Positions 19,943 through 29,895 of a stretch of 64,000 nucleotides of DNA are shown here, one piece after another. A model generated the notes under the pieces. It searched no databases, was not told the origin of the DNA, and worked only from the letters and a program-made list of their open reading frames with translations. Within the stretch, counting starts at the first letter, position 1. Every line of letters begins with the position of its first letter. The stretch comes from Permianibacter aggregans. GTDB lineage: Bacteria; Pseudomonadota; Gammaproteobacteria; Enterobacterales; Permianibacteraceae. A program made the position numbers and the translations under genes. The stretch lies in contig NZ_CP037953.1 in NCBI RefSeq assembly GCF_009756665.1, positions 558,001 to 622,000 of the forward strand. The letters run 5' to 3'.

Positions 19943-20722
19943 TCAAATCACAAATTTCAGTGCCACCAACACCAGCATCACCGAAATGCCGGTACGCACC
20001 AGCGCATCCGGCAGACGATGGGCCAAGCGGGCGCCAACCAGGATGCCAGGAATCGAGCCCAGTAACTGGTAGCCAAGCATGCCGAAATCGGTATGGCCAA
20101 GGGTGAAATGGCCAAAGCCGGCCAGCAATGTCAGCGGCACGGCATGGACAATGTCGGTGCCAACCAGCGTGTTTGGCTGCATGCGCAATGGGTACAGATA
20201 AATCAGCATCGCCGCGCACAAGGTACCGGCACCAACCGAAGTCAGTGTCACAAACACGCCGATGAAGGCGCCGGCCAGTACCGTCAACACCGGTTGAATG
20301 CGCTTGAATGCGGTCGGCGTTTGTAATCGTTGGCTGGTACCAAAGCGATGCAGAAAATTTTTCAGCAGCATGGCCAATGCCGCCAGCAACAGGGCAACAC
20401 CGAGCGCAAACATCAGGGTCTTGTCGTTGTGCAAGGCCGAACTGGTATCGCGCAAAAACAAAATAACGATGACGCATGCCGGCAAACTGCCGAGCCAAAG
20501 CCTGCGCACTACTTGCCAATCCACCGCACCAAGCACATGCACCTGCAGGCTGCCGACCACTTTGGTAGCCGTAGCAAACCACAGATTGGTGCCAATGGCG
20601 ACACCCGGCGCGACACCGAAGAATAGCAAGGCAATCGGCGTCATCAGTGAGCCGCCGCCGATACCGGTCAGACCGATAATGATGCCGACCAACAAGCCGG
20701 CCAGCGTAAAGCCCCACTCCAT
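19943..20722 (-). CDS. TauE/SafE family sulfite/sulfonate exporter-like permease
   Basis: This 259-residue membrane protein has about eight transmembrane segments. The two repeats of the TauE/SafE family are visible, each with a Gly-rich loop: GIIIGLTGIGGGSLMTPI near residue 15 and TLTSVGAGTLCAAMLIYLYP in the second half. The family moves sulfite, sulfonates or other sulfur oxyanions. The ATG at 20722 has AGGAG six bases upstream; a longer frame to 20845 would run into the regulatory region. It diverges from cysD, so a role in sulfur-oxyanion transport linked to sulfate activation is a reasonable inference. Confidence 0.88.
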   Translation of the reverse strand: MEWGFTLAGLLVGIIIGLTGIGGGSLMTPIALLFFGVAPGVAIGTNLWFATATKVVGSLQVHVLGAVDWQVVRRLWLGSLPACVIVILFLRDTSSALHNDKTLMFALGVALLLAALAMLLKNFLHRFGTSQRLQTPTAFKRIQPVLTVLAGAFIGVFVTLTSVGAGTLCAAMLIYLYPLRMQPNTLVGTDIVHAVPLTLLAGFGHFTLGHTDFGMLGYQLLGSIPGILVGARLAHRLPDALVRTGISVMLVLVALKFVI

Positions 20723-20904
20723 GATGTCTCCTGTGACGATGAATTCCCACGCGTGATTGGGCCGCCACTGTGCGCAAAGAAGAAGCCGACAACAAGCGCT
20801 TTGCCGGCATATCGATAGGCGGGATGAATCATATCCCGGCGACAACTCTCAGGTATCATGACGACCAGAATTTATTTCAACTTGCCACTGCCCCACCTGA
20901 GATC
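20723..20904. promoter_or_regulatory. Divergent permease / cysD regulatory region
   Basis: This 182-base region separates the permease gene from cysDNC. It contains a 6-bp dyad, cgggat (20820-20825) and atcccg (20833-20838), 67 bases upstream of the cysD ATG, which could be an operator. A CysB-type control is plausible from the gene content, but I cannot identify a CysB site by eye. Confidence 0.35.
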
Positions 20905-21804
20905 ATGAGTCTGAGCCATATTCGACGCCTGGAAGCCGAAAGCATTCACATCATCCGCGAAGTGGTCGCGGAAACCCGCCATCCGGTCATGCTGTACTCA
21001 ATCGGCAAAGACAGCGCTGTGATGCTGCATCTGGCGCTGAAAGCGTTTTATCCGGCGCGTTTGCCGTTCCCATTGCTGCACGTGGATACCCGCTGGAAAT
21101 TTCGCGAGATGTACGCCTTCCGGGAAGAAATGGTCAAGCGCCACGACCTGGATTTGCGTGTACACATCAACCCGGAAGGCGTTGCCCAGAACATCAACCC
21201 GTTCACCCACGGCTCGTCGGTGCATACCGACGTCATGAAAACCCAAGGGCTGAAGCAGGCACTGAATCATTACGGTTTTGACGCCGCGTTCGGTGGCGCC
21301 CGCCGCGACGAGGAAAAGTCGCGCGCCAAAGAGCGGGTGTTTTCTTTCCGTAACGGCCAGCACCGCTGGGATCCGAAAAATCAGCGCCCGGAATTGTGGC
21401 GCCTGTATAACGCCCGTCTGAACCCGGGCGAGTCGATTCGAGTGTTCCCGCTGTCCAATTGGACTGAACTCGACATCTGGCAATACATCGCGCTGGAGAA
21501 TATTCCGATTGTGCCGTTGTATTTCGCCAAGCCGCGCCCTGTCGTCAAACGCCATGGCAGTTTGATCATGGTTGATGATGACCGGATGCCACTGGAGCCC
21601 GGCGAAAAACCGGAATTGAAATCGGTGCGCTTTCGTACCCTCGGCTGCTACCCATTGACTGGTGCGGTTGAATCGAACGCCACAACATTGAATGACATCA
21701 TTCAGGAAATGCTGCTGGCGCGCACTTCCGAGCGCCAGGGTCGCGTCATTGATCACGATGCCTCGGCATCGATGGAAAAGAAAAAACAGGAAGGGTATTT
21801 CTGA
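20905..21804 (+). CDS. cysD: Sulfate adenylyltransferase subunit 2
   Basis: This 299-residue catalytic subunit of ATP sulfurylase makes adenosine 5'-phosphosulfate from ATP and sulfate in assimilatory sulfate reduction. The PP-loop-type ATP-binding motif [20 protein letters not shown] is near residue 37. [32 protein letters not shown] and [15 protein letters not shown] are all conserved. The ATG at 20905 matches the family start ([18 protein letters not shown]); the extension to 20770 lies in the regulatory region. The stop overlaps the cysNC start (TGATG), so translation is coupled. Confidence 0.96.
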   Translation: MSLSHIRRLEAESIHIIREVVAETRHPVMLYSIGKDSAVMLHLALKAFYPARLPFPLLHVDTRWKFREMYAFREEMVKRHDLDLRVHINPEGVAQNINPFTHGSSVHTDVMKTQGLKQALNHYGFDAAFGGARRDEEKSRAKERVFSFRNGQHRWDPKNQRPELWRLYNARLNPGESIRVFPLSNWTELDIWQYIALENIPIVPLYFAKPRPVVKRHGSLIMVDDDRMPLEPGEKPELKSVRFRTLGCYPLTGAVESNATTLNDIIQEMLLARTSERQGRVIDHDASASMEKKKQEGYF

Positions 21805-23696
21805 TGAGCCTGTTACCGGAAAACACCGCACTGAACGTGCAGGAATACTTGCAAAAACATCAGCAGAAAACCACGCTGCGGTTGATCACCTGCGGCAGCG
21901 TCGATGATGGCAAAAGTACGTTGATCGGCCGTTTGCTGTATGAATCCAAACAGCTTTTCGATGATCAGTTGGCAACACTGGAAGCCGACTCGAAACGTGT
22001 CGGCACCCAAGGCGGTGCGCTCGATTTTGCCTTGCTGGTTGATGGCCTGGCGGCCGAGCGTGAACAAGGCATCACCATTGATGTCGCCTACCGGTATTTT
22101 TCCACTGACGAACGCCAATTCATCATTGCCGACACACCAGGGCATGAGCAGTACACCCGCAACATGGTCACCGGTGCATCGAACGCCGATTTAGCCATTC
22201 TGCTCATTGATGCCCGCAAAGGTGTGCTGACGCAAACCCGCCGTCACAGCTTTCTGTGCTCACTGGTTGGCGTCAAACATATCGTGTTGGCCGTCAATAA
22301 AATGGATCTGGTCGATTACCAGCAGTCGGTGTTCGAGCGCATCGTCGAGGCGTATCAATCGTTTGCGGCACAGCTTGGTTTCGCCAGTGTGCACGCGATA
22401 CCGATGGCCGCGCTGCGCGGTGACAACATCATTGATGCCAGTAAACAAACGCCCTGGTATAAGGGCCCGAGTTTGCTGACTTATCTGAATCGGATAAAGC
22501 TCGAAGAGCAATCCAGCGACGCGCCATTCCGTTTTCCGGTGCAGTGGGTCAATCGGCCGAATCTCGATTTCCGTGGTTTCGCCGGCACCATTGTCAGCGG
22601 CAAAATCAGCGTTGGCGACCCCATCAAGGTGCTGCCGTCCGGCAAACAAAGTCGCGTCGCACGCATCGTGACCGCTGACGGTGATTTGGCCAGCGCTGGA
22701 AAACATCAGGCCGTGACGCTGACGTTGGCCGATGAACTCGATATCTCGCGCGGCGATGTTATCGCCAGCAGTGAATCGCCACCAGCCGTTGCCGATCAGT
22801 TTGAAGCGACGATTGTCTGGATGGACGAACATCCCCTGCTACCCGGCCGCCAATATCTGATCAAAATTGGTCCAAACACCAGCAACGTCACGATCACCGA
22901 TATCAAGCATCAGATCAACGTCAATACGATGGAACATCTGGCCGCGAAAAAGCTGGAGTTGAATGCCATTGCCGTTTGCAATATCAACCTCGATCGCGCC
23001 ATTGCTTTCGACCCGTATCTGCAAAACCGCGATATGGGCGGGTTCATCCTGATCGACAAACTCAGCAACAACACCGTTGGTGCCGGCACCATCCAGTTTG
23101 CTCTGCGCCGCTCGCAAAACATCCACTGGCAACACATCGACGTCAGCAAGAAAGCGCGCAGTGAGCTGAAACATCAGCAGCCCTGCCTGCTCTGGTTCAC
23201 CGGTTTGTCAGGTGCCGGCAAATCCACGATCGCCAACCTGGTCGAAAAGAAACTGCATGCCCTCGGCAAGCACACCTACTTGCTCGACGGCGATAACGTT
23301 CGCCATGGTCTGAACAAGGATCTGGGCTTTACCGATGCCGACCGGGTCGAAAACATTCGCCGTATTGCTGAAGTCAGCAAACTGATGGTTGATGCCGGTC
23401 TGATTGTTTTGACTGCATTCATTTCGCCGTTCCGCTCGGAACGCAGAATGGCCAGACAGTTGTTTGCCGACAACGAGTTTCTGGAAATCTTTATCGATAC
23501 GCCGCTCGCTGTCGCCGAACAGCGTGACCCGAAAGGCCTGTACAAAAAAGCCCGGGCAGGTCAGCTAAAAAACTTTACCGGTATTGATTCACCCTACGAA
23601 GCGCCGGAGCAGGCGGAAATTCATATTGACTCGACCAAGCTGTCAGCGACCGAGGCCGCCGACCTGATTGTTGAGAAAATATTGAACAGGCGTTAA
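21804..23696 (+). CDS. cysNC: Bifunctional sulfate adenylyltransferase subunit 1 / APS kinase
   Basis: This 630-residue fusion protein has two enzymatic parts. Residues 1 to about 440 are CysN, the GTPase that drives ATP sulfurylase, with translation-factor-like GTP motifs: [25 protein letters not shown] and NKMD. From about residue 455 it is CysC, the adenylylsulfate kinase that makes PAPS, with the P-loop [11 protein letters not shown] at about 467 and [26 protein letters not shown] and [10 protein letters not shown]. The CysN-CysC fusion is a known arrangement in many proteobacteria. PAPS reductase and sulfite reductase genes are not in the window. Confidence 0.96.
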   Translation: MSLLPENTALNVQEYLQKHQQKTTLRLITCGSVDDGKSTLIGRLLYESKQLFDDQLATLEADSKRVGTQGGALDFALLVDGLAAEREQGITIDVAYRYFSTDERQFIIADTPGHEQYTRNMVTGASNADLAILLIDARKGVLTQTRRHSFLCSLVGVKHIVLAVNKMDLVDYQQSVFERIVEAYQSFAAQLGFASVHAIPMAALRGDNIIDASKQTPWYKGPSLLTYLNRIKLEEQSSDAPFRFPVQWVNRPNLDFRGFAGTIVSGKISVGDPIKVLPSGKQSRVARIVTADGDLASAGKHQAVTLTLADELDISRGDVIASSESPPAVADQFEATIVWMDEHPLLPGRQYLIKIGPNTSNVTITDIKHQINVNTMEHLAAKKLELNAIAVCNINLDRAIAFDPYLQNRDMGGFILIDKLSNNTVGAGTIQFALRRSQNIHWQHIDVSKKARSELKHQQPCLLWFTGLSGAGKSTIANLVEKKLHALGKHTYLLDGDNVRHGLNKDLGFTDADRVENIRRIAEVSKLMVDAGLIVLTAFISPFRSERRMARQLFADNEFLEIFIDTPLAVAEQRDPKGLYKKARAGQLKNFTGIDSPYEAPEQAEIHIDSTKLSATEAADLIVEKILNRR

Positions 23697-23732
23697 AAAA
23701 AACGGCAGCCAGCACAATGCCAAGTGTGCCGG
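23695..23732 (-). terminator. Likely terminator of the pel/TPM operon
   Basis: Read on the minus strand, an 8-bp stem with one G-U pair (arms 23725-23732 and 23709-23716) is followed after a few bases by a run of eight T (23695-23702). It lies 12 bases past the stop of the TPM-domain gene. The T-run overlaps the cysNC stop codon, so the two convergent transcripts meet here. Confidence 0.5.
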
Positions 23733-23744
23733 TTGCGCCCAAAT

Positions 23745-24755
23745 TCACCAACGACCGGTGGCTCCACCGCCACCGGATGAGCCGCCACCAAAGCCACCAC
23801 TGGAACCACCTGATTGCGAGTGACGAACAAATCGACTCCAATGATGCTGACAATGTTGGCAGGTGATATTCAAGTAATAACCGCCGGCTGCCGGTGAGTA
23901 CGGTGTGCGCTCAGATTTTCCGGTGTGCTTGCGACATTGCGGGCAGGTTTCGGCACTGGTAAACCAAGCTTTATACGGAATGATTTCGACGTTGTCGCAG
24001 TAGGTGCATTTCCAGACATCGTAATCGACTGAACCCAATGACTCTTCTTTTTGCTGGCCTTTGTCCAGATGTCGATCATCGATATCTTCCGACAGGCGCA
24101 CCATCGCACCCAGACAGCGCTGGCATTGTCGTGGTTTGTTACGTTGGTGACGACGGAACCAGACAAGACCCGCGCCACCAGTCAACGCCGCAGCACCGCC
24201 TAATCCCAGTAGCCACAATACGGGACCCGAATCGGATTCAACGGGTAATGGACTTTCCGGCGAACGATGCAATTGCTCGAAACCATCAAGCGCTCGATGC
24301 ATCGCCTCATACCATTGCTGTTCGCGGAAAAGTGGAACCAGCTTTCGATCCATCAGCCTTTGCATATTGCCGTCATGCTCGCGGCCATAGAACTTGCCGA
24401 GCTCAATACGTGCTTCCCGATCGGCAACGATGATCAGCAGCATGATGCCATCGTTGCGCTCGCGGTTGCCTACGCCCCATTCATTGAACAGCGCGGTCGC
24501 GTAGGATTCGATCGAGCGCTGTTGCCAGTCAGCGGATTTTTGCTGCTGGGTAACCAGCGTGATTTCAAGACCACGCTCACTGCGAATCGAGCGCAGCCTC
24601 TTACGCAGCGATTCGCGTTCGGACTCGCTGAGCAGATTGGCGAAATCATTGACGTAGGGTTCGATGGGCCGCGGCAAATCGCCCGCCGATGCCGTCAGCG
24701 CACAAAACCACAGCAGGATCAGGAAACCGTTACTGCTGCAACATAAACGTTTCAT
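23745..24755 (-). CDS. TPM-domain (YgcG-like) membrane protein with zinc-ribbon region
   Basis: This 336-residue protein has a signal peptide (near residues 5-25), then a TPM domain (about 30-155). The TPM hallmarks are VNDFANLLSESERESL, GLEITLVTQQQ, FNEWGVGNRERNDGIMLLI and ARIELGKFYG. A membrane segment follows near 185-203. A cytoplasmic zinc-binding region contains four CxxC pairs (CQRC, CTYC, CPQC, CQHC), and the tail is rich in Gly and Ser and ends GGGGATGRW. TPM domains occur in acid-phosphatase-like and membrane-repair-associated proteins; no activity is proven here. The ATG at 24755 overlaps the 3' end of pelG by 26 bases, which implies translational coupling to the Pel operon. Confidence 0.85.
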   Translation of the reverse strand: MKRLCCSSNGFLILLWFCALTASAGDLPRPIEPYVNDFANLLSESERESLRKRLRSIRSERGLEITLVTQQQKSADWQQRSIESYATALFNEWGVGNRERNDGIMLLIIVADREARIELGKFYGREHDGNMQRLMDRKLVPLFREQQWYEAMHRALDGFEQLHRSPESPLPVESDSGPVLWLLGLGGAAALTGGAGLVWFRRHQRNKPRQCQRCLGAMVRLSEDIDDRHLDKGQQKEESLGSVDYDVWKCTYCDNVEIIPYKAWFTSAETCPQCRKHTGKSERTPYSPAAGGYYLNITCQHCQHHWSRFVRHSQSGGSSGGFGGGSSGGGGATGRW

Positions 24756-26100
24756 ATTCGAGCCGATTGAATTTTTGCGACAGCATGAAAAGCCCAAGGA
24801 AGGCGCTGAACGTCACCGACACGGCAAAACCGTAACCGAAGGTTTCGGCGCCGAGGAACAACGTGGCCGAGGTCAACACCAGATTCGACAGGAAGAAGCT
24901 CAAGGTAATGACCAGCACTTCGCGGCGGGCATCGAGGTAGAACAATACGTTCAGAATCGCCATCAGCAACACCTGGACGCTGACCGCAACGACATCGATA
25001 TAGAACAGGTAGATGTACAGTGGCGAAATGCCGACCGCTGCCAAGAGATCACGGCCCCATAGCAGACAGAGCACGACGGTCAAGCCCTGCACTTTGAAGA
25101 TCTCGTAGATGCCTTGACGCGCCGTGTAAACCATCTGGTCACGACGATATTCGATATGCATCAGCGTATCGCCTTCGCGCACGGCACGATAAAAGCGCTC
25201 GTATTGCTCGGCGAAATCGGCCTCCATGCGCACCAGGAACACGGCCATGCCCGGCAAAATGAACAAGTAGGCCAGGAAAATCGGCAGGTCGTAAATAATC
25301 GAGGCGCGCAGCGGACCGATCACTGGTTCAGATGTGTACGGTACAAACCAGAAAATAAATTTATCGACCCAGACACCGAGATAATAAAGCGTGCCGACCG
25401 CGAACAGGCTGTAAAAACTTTTACGCCGTTCGAGAAAGTCGAAACGCAGAAAGGTTTGGCCTGGATACTCACGAATGATGTGGCGCAGGAATGCGAACAA
25501 CAAATAGCTGTGGCCAATCAATACACCGGTCAGCAAACCTTCCAACTGCCAGCGGGAAAATGCCAGCGCAATCAGAATCGCCAGCAGATAACCGGTCGCC
25601 AGCGTACGAACAATACGCCGATAGGCTTTCATGCCAGACAGGAAAATCAGCGCCAGCCAGAGCCCACTGAGCACGACGAAATTGGCAATCAGCAATAGTC
25701 TGAGTAATAGCGATCCGCTGAACATCAGGGCCACAACCGGCACTGACCACAAGAAGCCGCCGGCCATCGTCAGCAGCAGCACCCCCATCAAATTCGGCAG
25801 CACATCGGCTTGCGCTTTCGCGTAAGCCTGATCGGCAACAAAACGGGTAAACATCAGCTGCATGCCGCCAGTCCAGATCAGCGAAAGCGCCATCAGATAC
25901 GTGACACAAATCTGGAAGGCGTTGACATGGGTTTGCGCGACGCCAAGCACAACAGCAAGCACACCAATGGCCATGACGCCAAGAATCGACAGCACCCATG
26001 GGCCACCGCTGACCAAGCCGGCGTAACCATAGGCTTTCAGTACATCCCAGTAGCTGTCGCGCTCCAGAATCTTGCGAATTTCAAATCCGATACCGGCCAT
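24730..26100 (-). CDS. pelG: Pel exopolysaccharide inner-membrane transporter PelG
   Basis: This 456-residue polytopic protein has about 12 transmembrane segments and belongs to the Wzx/MOP-like flippase group specific to Pel. It begins MAGIGFEIRKILERDSY, the typical PelG start, and contains the conserved YYLGVWVDKFIFWF and SIIYDLPIFLAYLFILPGMAVFLVRMEADF blocks. With PelD, PelE and PelF it should form the synthase complex that moves the partially acetylated amino-sugar polymer across the inner membrane. The start lies 2 bases after the pelF stop, preceded by a G-rich ribosome-binding site. Confidence 0.96.
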   Translation of the reverse strand: MAGIGFEIRKILERDSYWDVLKAYGYAGLVSGGPWVLSILGVMAIGVLAVVLGVAQTHVNAFQICVTYLMALSLIWTGGMQLMFTRFVADQAYAKAQADVLPNLMGVLLLTMAGGFLWSVPVVALMFSGSLLLRLLLIANFVVLSGLWLALIFLSGMKAYRRIVRTLATGYLLAILIALAFSRWQLEGLLTGVLIGHSYLLFAFLRHIIREYPGQTFLRFDFLERRKSFYSLFAVGTLYYLGVWVDKFIFWFVPYTSEPVIGPLRASIIYDLPIFLAYLFILPGMAVFLVRMEADFAEQYERFYRAVREGDTLMHIEYRRDQMVYTARQGIYEIFKVQGLTVVLCLLWGRDLLAAVGISPLYIYLFYIDVVAVSVQVLLMAILNVLFYLDARREVLVITLSFFLSNLVLTSATLFLGAETFGYGFAVSVTFSAFLGLFMLSQKFNRLEYETFMLQQ

Positions 26101-26102
26101 GG

Positions 26103-27644
26103 TCAGCGCCCCCCGCTCGCCGCTTCCGGCGCGGAATCGGTTTGCAGCGTATCGACATACAGCTGGCGATACGCTGCAAACATCATTTGATCATCGTAGT
26201 AACGCTTGACCCGCTGCAAACCGGCTTGTTGTGCAGCACGCCATTCTGCGCCATCACTTAGCAAGGCGTACGCGGCATCCGCCGTTGCTTCCGGATCAGC
26301 GATGGCTACGACGCGACCGGCGGCGCCCAACGCCCGATCATCCTCACCACTGCCTTCGATCAATTCCCGGCAGGAACCGACATCGGTGGCGACACAAGGC
26401 AGGCCACTGGCAAACGCTTCCAATAGCACCAGCGGCAGTGCTTCGCTGATCGAGGTCAGCACCATCAAACCGAGTTGCGGCAGAATGTCGGCGACGTTTT
26501 GAAAGCCCAGGAATTTAACTTTGCCTTCAAGGCCAAGGCTGCGCACCAGCTCCTTGCACTCTTCGACATAGTCTTCGTCCTCGTCTTCTGGACCAACAAT
26601 CCAGCCTTCGGCCTCTGGCAGTTTGTCGAGCAAGGCGCGCATCGCCCGAATAAAGGTTTTGATGTCCTTGATTGGCACAACCCGACCGACCAGCCCAAGC
26701 ACCGGCGGTATACCTTCTTTTCTCACCTGCAAGACTTTTTCGTAGCGCGGCAGATTGATGCCGTTGGTGATCACCTTGGTTTTTTCCGCCGGTGCACCGT
26801 CGGCAATTTGGCGCAGGCGATTACCTTCATATAGACTGACAATCGGCGCGGCTTGCGCATAAGCCATGCGGCCAATCTGTTCAAAAAACTTGATCCACAA
26901 ACCACGGATGTAACCCATCTCGTCGTGCAGCGTATTGCTGACGTCGTCGTTGTAGTCACGAATCCAGGTCGCTTGAGCCAAATCGATTTTACGTTCTTTG
27001 GTATAGATGCCGTGCTCGGTCAAAATAAACGGCGTGCCACGTTGCAAACGCAGCATGGCGCCAAGCAAACCGGCGTAGCCGGTGGAAATCGCATGCAGCG
27101 CTTTGACCTTTGGCAGTGTTTTGGCAATTTCCGTCAACACGAACAGCGGTGCGTGCATCGTGCGTATCGCCCAAAAGTAATCGACGAATGACGGCTCGGT
27201 GCAACGACTGCGGTATTGCTCGGTGATGTAATCCCAGCTGGCTTCGCTATAGAGAAAGTCTTCGTGGCTGACGCCGTTCTTGGCGCCGAGCTGTTTGAAC
27301 GCGCGCATCATCGTTTCGACCGGCATTGCGTTCTGATCGCGCATTTGTTCATGCAGTTCGCCGATTTCATCAAAGGCTTTCTTGTTGCCGCGCCGTGACT
27401 TGGTCGGATATCGCTTGCTGTCGAGCAAAAAATGCGTTTCAAAATGGGTGACATTGGGCGGAAACTGGTATTGCGCCTTGTCGTACATTTCCGGTTCGCC
27501 GCCGATGAAAATCACGGCGAATTTCAGTTCCGGCAAACCGCTGATGATCTGATGCACCCAGGACGAGACACCGCCGCGCACGTACGGATAAGTGCCTTCC
27601 AGCAGCAGTGCGATATCGGCGACGTAGGTTTCTTTTTTGCTCAT
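26103..27644 (-). CDS. pelF: Pel polysaccharide glycosyltransferase PelF
   Basis: This 513-residue cytoplasmic GT4-family glycosyltransferase is thought to polymerise Pel. The PelF N-terminus DIALLLEGTYPYVRGGVSSW is clear. Further features are LTEHGIYTKERKIDL, the retaining-transferase block LGLVGRVVPIKDIKTFI and the nucleotide-sugar-binding EAFASGLPCVATDVGSCREL. The ATG at 27644 overlaps the pelE stop as ATGA and has GGTGGA upstream; another in-frame ATG lies at 27656. The length is typical of PelF. Confidence 0.96.
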   Translation of the reverse strand: MSKKETYVADIALLLEGTYPYVRGGVSSWVHQIISGLPELKFAVIFIGGEPEMYDKAQYQFPPNVTHFETHFLLDSKRYPTKSRRGNKKAFDEIGELHEQMRDQNAMPVETMMRAFKQLGAKNGVSHEDFLYSEASWDYITEQYRSRCTEPSFVDYFWAIRTMHAPLFVLTEIAKTLPKVKALHAISTGYAGLLGAMLRLQRGTPFILTEHGIYTKERKIDLAQATWIRDYNDDVSNTLHDEMGYIRGLWIKFFEQIGRMAYAQAAPIVSLYEGNRLRQIADGAPAEKTKVITNGINLPRYEKVLQVRKEGIPPVLGLVGRVVPIKDIKTFIRAMRALLDKLPEAEGWIVGPEDEDEDYVEECKELVRSLGLEGKVKFLGFQNVADILPQLGLMVLTSISEALPLVLLEAFASGLPCVATDVGSCRELIEGSGEDDRALGAAGRVVAIADPEATADAAYALLSDGAEWRAAQQAGLQRVKRYYDDQMMFAAYRQLYVDTLQTDSAPEAASGGR

Positions 27645-28621
27645 CGCTTCCACCATGCTTTGACTTGGGCAAAATCGCGTCCGAGTTCGCCACTGCGCTG
27701 GCTTTCGGCCAGGTATTCGCGCACCGCATTGAAGCGGCGCTGGCGAAACGCGACTTCGGCAAAAAACGGCGCCAGCACATCATTGGCTACTCCGAGTTCG
27801 CCGGCCTCATAGAGCGCCGCTTCCGCTGCCATCACTTCATCAGCAGCCAGCAGCATGCGCGCATATAACAACTGACTGCTGCCATCCGGCGCCAGCTCAA
27901 GACCCTGCGACATATAACGGCGCGCCGTGTGCAACCAATGTGCGCGCACGGCGCCTTGCACCAGATTGTGATACACCAGTTCCCAACACAGAGCGGCCAG
28001 TGTTTTCAGATACGGTGCTCGTTGCCTTGCCGGCACTTCCTGCAAATCTTCGGTGAGTTCGGTAATGCGTTCATTCAATTTTTTCTCGGCGCTGTCCATC
28101 ATCGCGTAAGCGAGCAAGCGCACATCATCAACCCGATCGCGCAATGCCAGCGACCAAACCGGCACCGCTTCATGCGCTGACATATAGCGAGTCGCCATCA
28201 CCGCTTTCAGTCGTTTTAGCGGTCGCTCGGCGTAGCGAACGATTTGCCTGAGTGCGCCCTGACTATAGGGCGGCGAGGCGTAAATAACCGGTGGTGAAAA
28301 CGGCAGCTCAGCCAAGGTAATCGTGCGAATCGAGCGCTCCAGCCGCGAACGTGGTGAACGTAAACCGGCAACCAGACCGGCATAAAGACCAAGCGCACCG
28401 ACCACCGGTAACATCCATAGCAGTGCAATCAAAAACCACAGGCTGCGGGTCACCGGCAATTTGTAACGGCGCGGCAATTGATGCCAGAACGCCACGGCCA
28501 ATGCATACGAAGCGATTGAATGCAGCAGCAGCGCCAGCCACCAGAATGTCGGCGCAAACAACACCAGCAGCAGTGTTAGCGCTTCGGCGCCGATACCGAG
28601 CCAGGGTGCCAGCGGGCGCAT
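27641..28621 (-). CDS. pelE: Pel biosynthesis inner-membrane protein PelE
   Basis: This is a 326-residue protein with two or more N-terminal hydrophobic segments (about residues 8-45 and 60-85), followed by a soluble helical part with TPR-like character (about 170-320). It lies between PelD and PelF, the usual position of PelE, which links PelD to the synthase. The sequence is poorly conserved in this family, so the call rests mainly on topology, length and position. The ATG at 28621 overlaps the pelD stop (TGATG); the TTG just before it is not needed. Confidence 0.88.
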   Translation of the reverse strand: MRPLAPWLGIGAEALTLLLVLFAPTFWWLALLLHSIASYALAVAFWHQLPRRYKLPVTRSLWFLIALLWMLPVVGALGLYAGLVAGLRSPRSRLERSIRTITLAELPFSPPVIYASPPYSQGALRQIVRYAERPLKRLKAVMATRYMSAHEAVPVWSLALRDRVDDVRLLAYAMMDSAEKKLNERITELTEDLQEVPARQRAPYLKTLAALCWELVYHNLVQGAVRAHWLHTARRYMSQGLELAPDGSSQLLYARMLLAADEVMAAEAALYEAGELGVANDVLAPFFAEVAFRQRRFNAVREYLAESQRSGELGRDFAQVKAWWKR

Positions 28622-29895
28622 CAATGCGATTCCAGTTGATGAATGACCGCCGGATCGATGTCACCGACTTCGATCAATTCAGAGTCCAGCCCTGCAGGCA
28701 AATTGGCCGACTCGCGCTGCAGCCAGTTTCTGGCACCGAGCGTGTCGGTCAACGGCAATAACAACCAGACGACGACGTGGTTGTTCTCGCGGGTGATGCA
28801 GACCATATCAAGCGCACGAATATGGGCTTTGATGGTTTCAAACGCTTTGCTGACTGGCTCGTGTTCGCCGGAGAACTTGATCAGCATCGCCGGTTGTTTG
28901 AATACTTTCTGATCGCGACGAACACGATCAAAGGCTTTGATGAAACGCGCCACCGAGGTGGTTGCAGAACCGTAAAGCAAGTGATCAATACCGTGCGCGG
29001 CGAGCACCGCCAACAGCTTCAAACTGCTTTCATGAAACGCGAAAAACGGCATCGACTTGACGACCAGCATCGCGTGAATTTCGCCGGCAGCATCGACCAT
29101 CGGCAGCGCCAGCAACAAACCACTTTGTTCGGCCACCGGCGCACTGATCATATTGACGGCCGCAAGCTCACCGTTATCGAGCGCAGCCCGGACAATCGGG
29201 TCATCGGTTTCCAATGTGAATTCAGCGCCATAAGTCGCCAGCGGGGTATCCAGCGCCAAGCGATTGTTTTTGATCGGGTAAATCGCCGCCCGTTCAAGAC
29301 TGCCGTATTCAACCAGCAGTGCCAGCAATTTTTGCAGCGACTCTGGCGTCAGGCCGTCAATGGCATGCAGCGTACTCTGCAAACGCAAAATGCCTTCGCG
29401 CAAACTCAAACCGCTATTTGCCACCGTTTGTTCCAGCCGATCATGCGATAAACGCAACAACTGATAACTGCGGGTGAATTCTTCCAGTCGTTCGGCCCGG
29501 TATTGATTGGTGCCAGCGAGGCGACGTAAACGGCGTTCCCAAACGTCGCGAAATTCACCAGCAACCATCGCGACGACCACAACCCCAATGGCCCAAGGCA
29601 ATGGAAACTCTTCAGCGATTTGCAGCTGTTGATTGATGGCAACACCGAGCGCCGCCAACACCAGCAGCGCGCTGACAAATCCATGAGCAAAACCGTAACG
29701 CAAACCGGCCAGCAACGGCCCTAGCATCGGCCACGGAAACCCTTGGGTCAGACGGAACGGATCCTGTGGTCCGGTTACGTAGGAAACGACGACGGCAACG
29801 GCGGTCAGCACAAAGGTTTCCACCCAGCTGCGCCACGGCGAGACGTTGACATTGACGTTGACGGCATCGACGCCATCCATCCAGGGTTTTCTCAC
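28621..29895 (-). CDS. pelD: Pel biosynthesis c-di-GMP receptor PelD
   Basis: This 424-residue inner-membrane protein is known in Pseudomonas to activate Pel synthesis on binding c-di-GMP. It has about four membrane segments in the first 110 residues (FVLTAVAVVVSYVTG; PMLGPLLAGLRYGFAHG; VVVVAMVAGEF), a helical linker, a GAF domain (about 165-310) and a degenerate GGDEF domain at the C-terminus. The sequence RALD at about 360-363 is a candidate for the RxxD c-di-GMP site; this is by analogy only. The GTG at 29895 overlaps the pelB stop as GTGA, with AGGAG 11 bases upstream. An ATG at 29880 is an alternative. Confidence 0.93.
   Translation of the reverse strand: MRKPWMDGVDAVNVNVNVSPWRSWVETFVLTAVAVVVSYVTGPQDPFRLTQGFPWPMLGPLLAGLRYGFAHGFVSALLVLAALGVAINQQLQIAEEFPLPWAIGVVVVAMVAGEFRDVWERRLRRLAGTNQYRAERLEEFTRSYQLLRLSHDRLEQTVANSGLSLREGILRLQSTLHAIDGLTPESLQKLLALLVEYGSLERAAIYPIKNNRLALDTPLATYGAEFTLETDDPIVRAALDNGELAAVNMISAPVAEQSGLLLALPMVDAAGEIHAMLVVKSMPFFAFHESSLKLLAVLAAHGIDHLLYGSATTSVARFIKAFDRVRRDQKVFKQPAMLIKFSGEHEPVSKAFETIKAHIRALDMVCITRENNHVVVWLLLPLTDTLGARNWLQRESANLPAGLDSELIEVGDIDPAVIHQLESH

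Noticed and set aside
19935-20810. 291-codon minus-strand frame over the permease gene
   Set aside because: The overlapping frame encodes an intact TauE/SafE permease with two repeats. This one is an out-of-frame shadow with scattered Cys and His.
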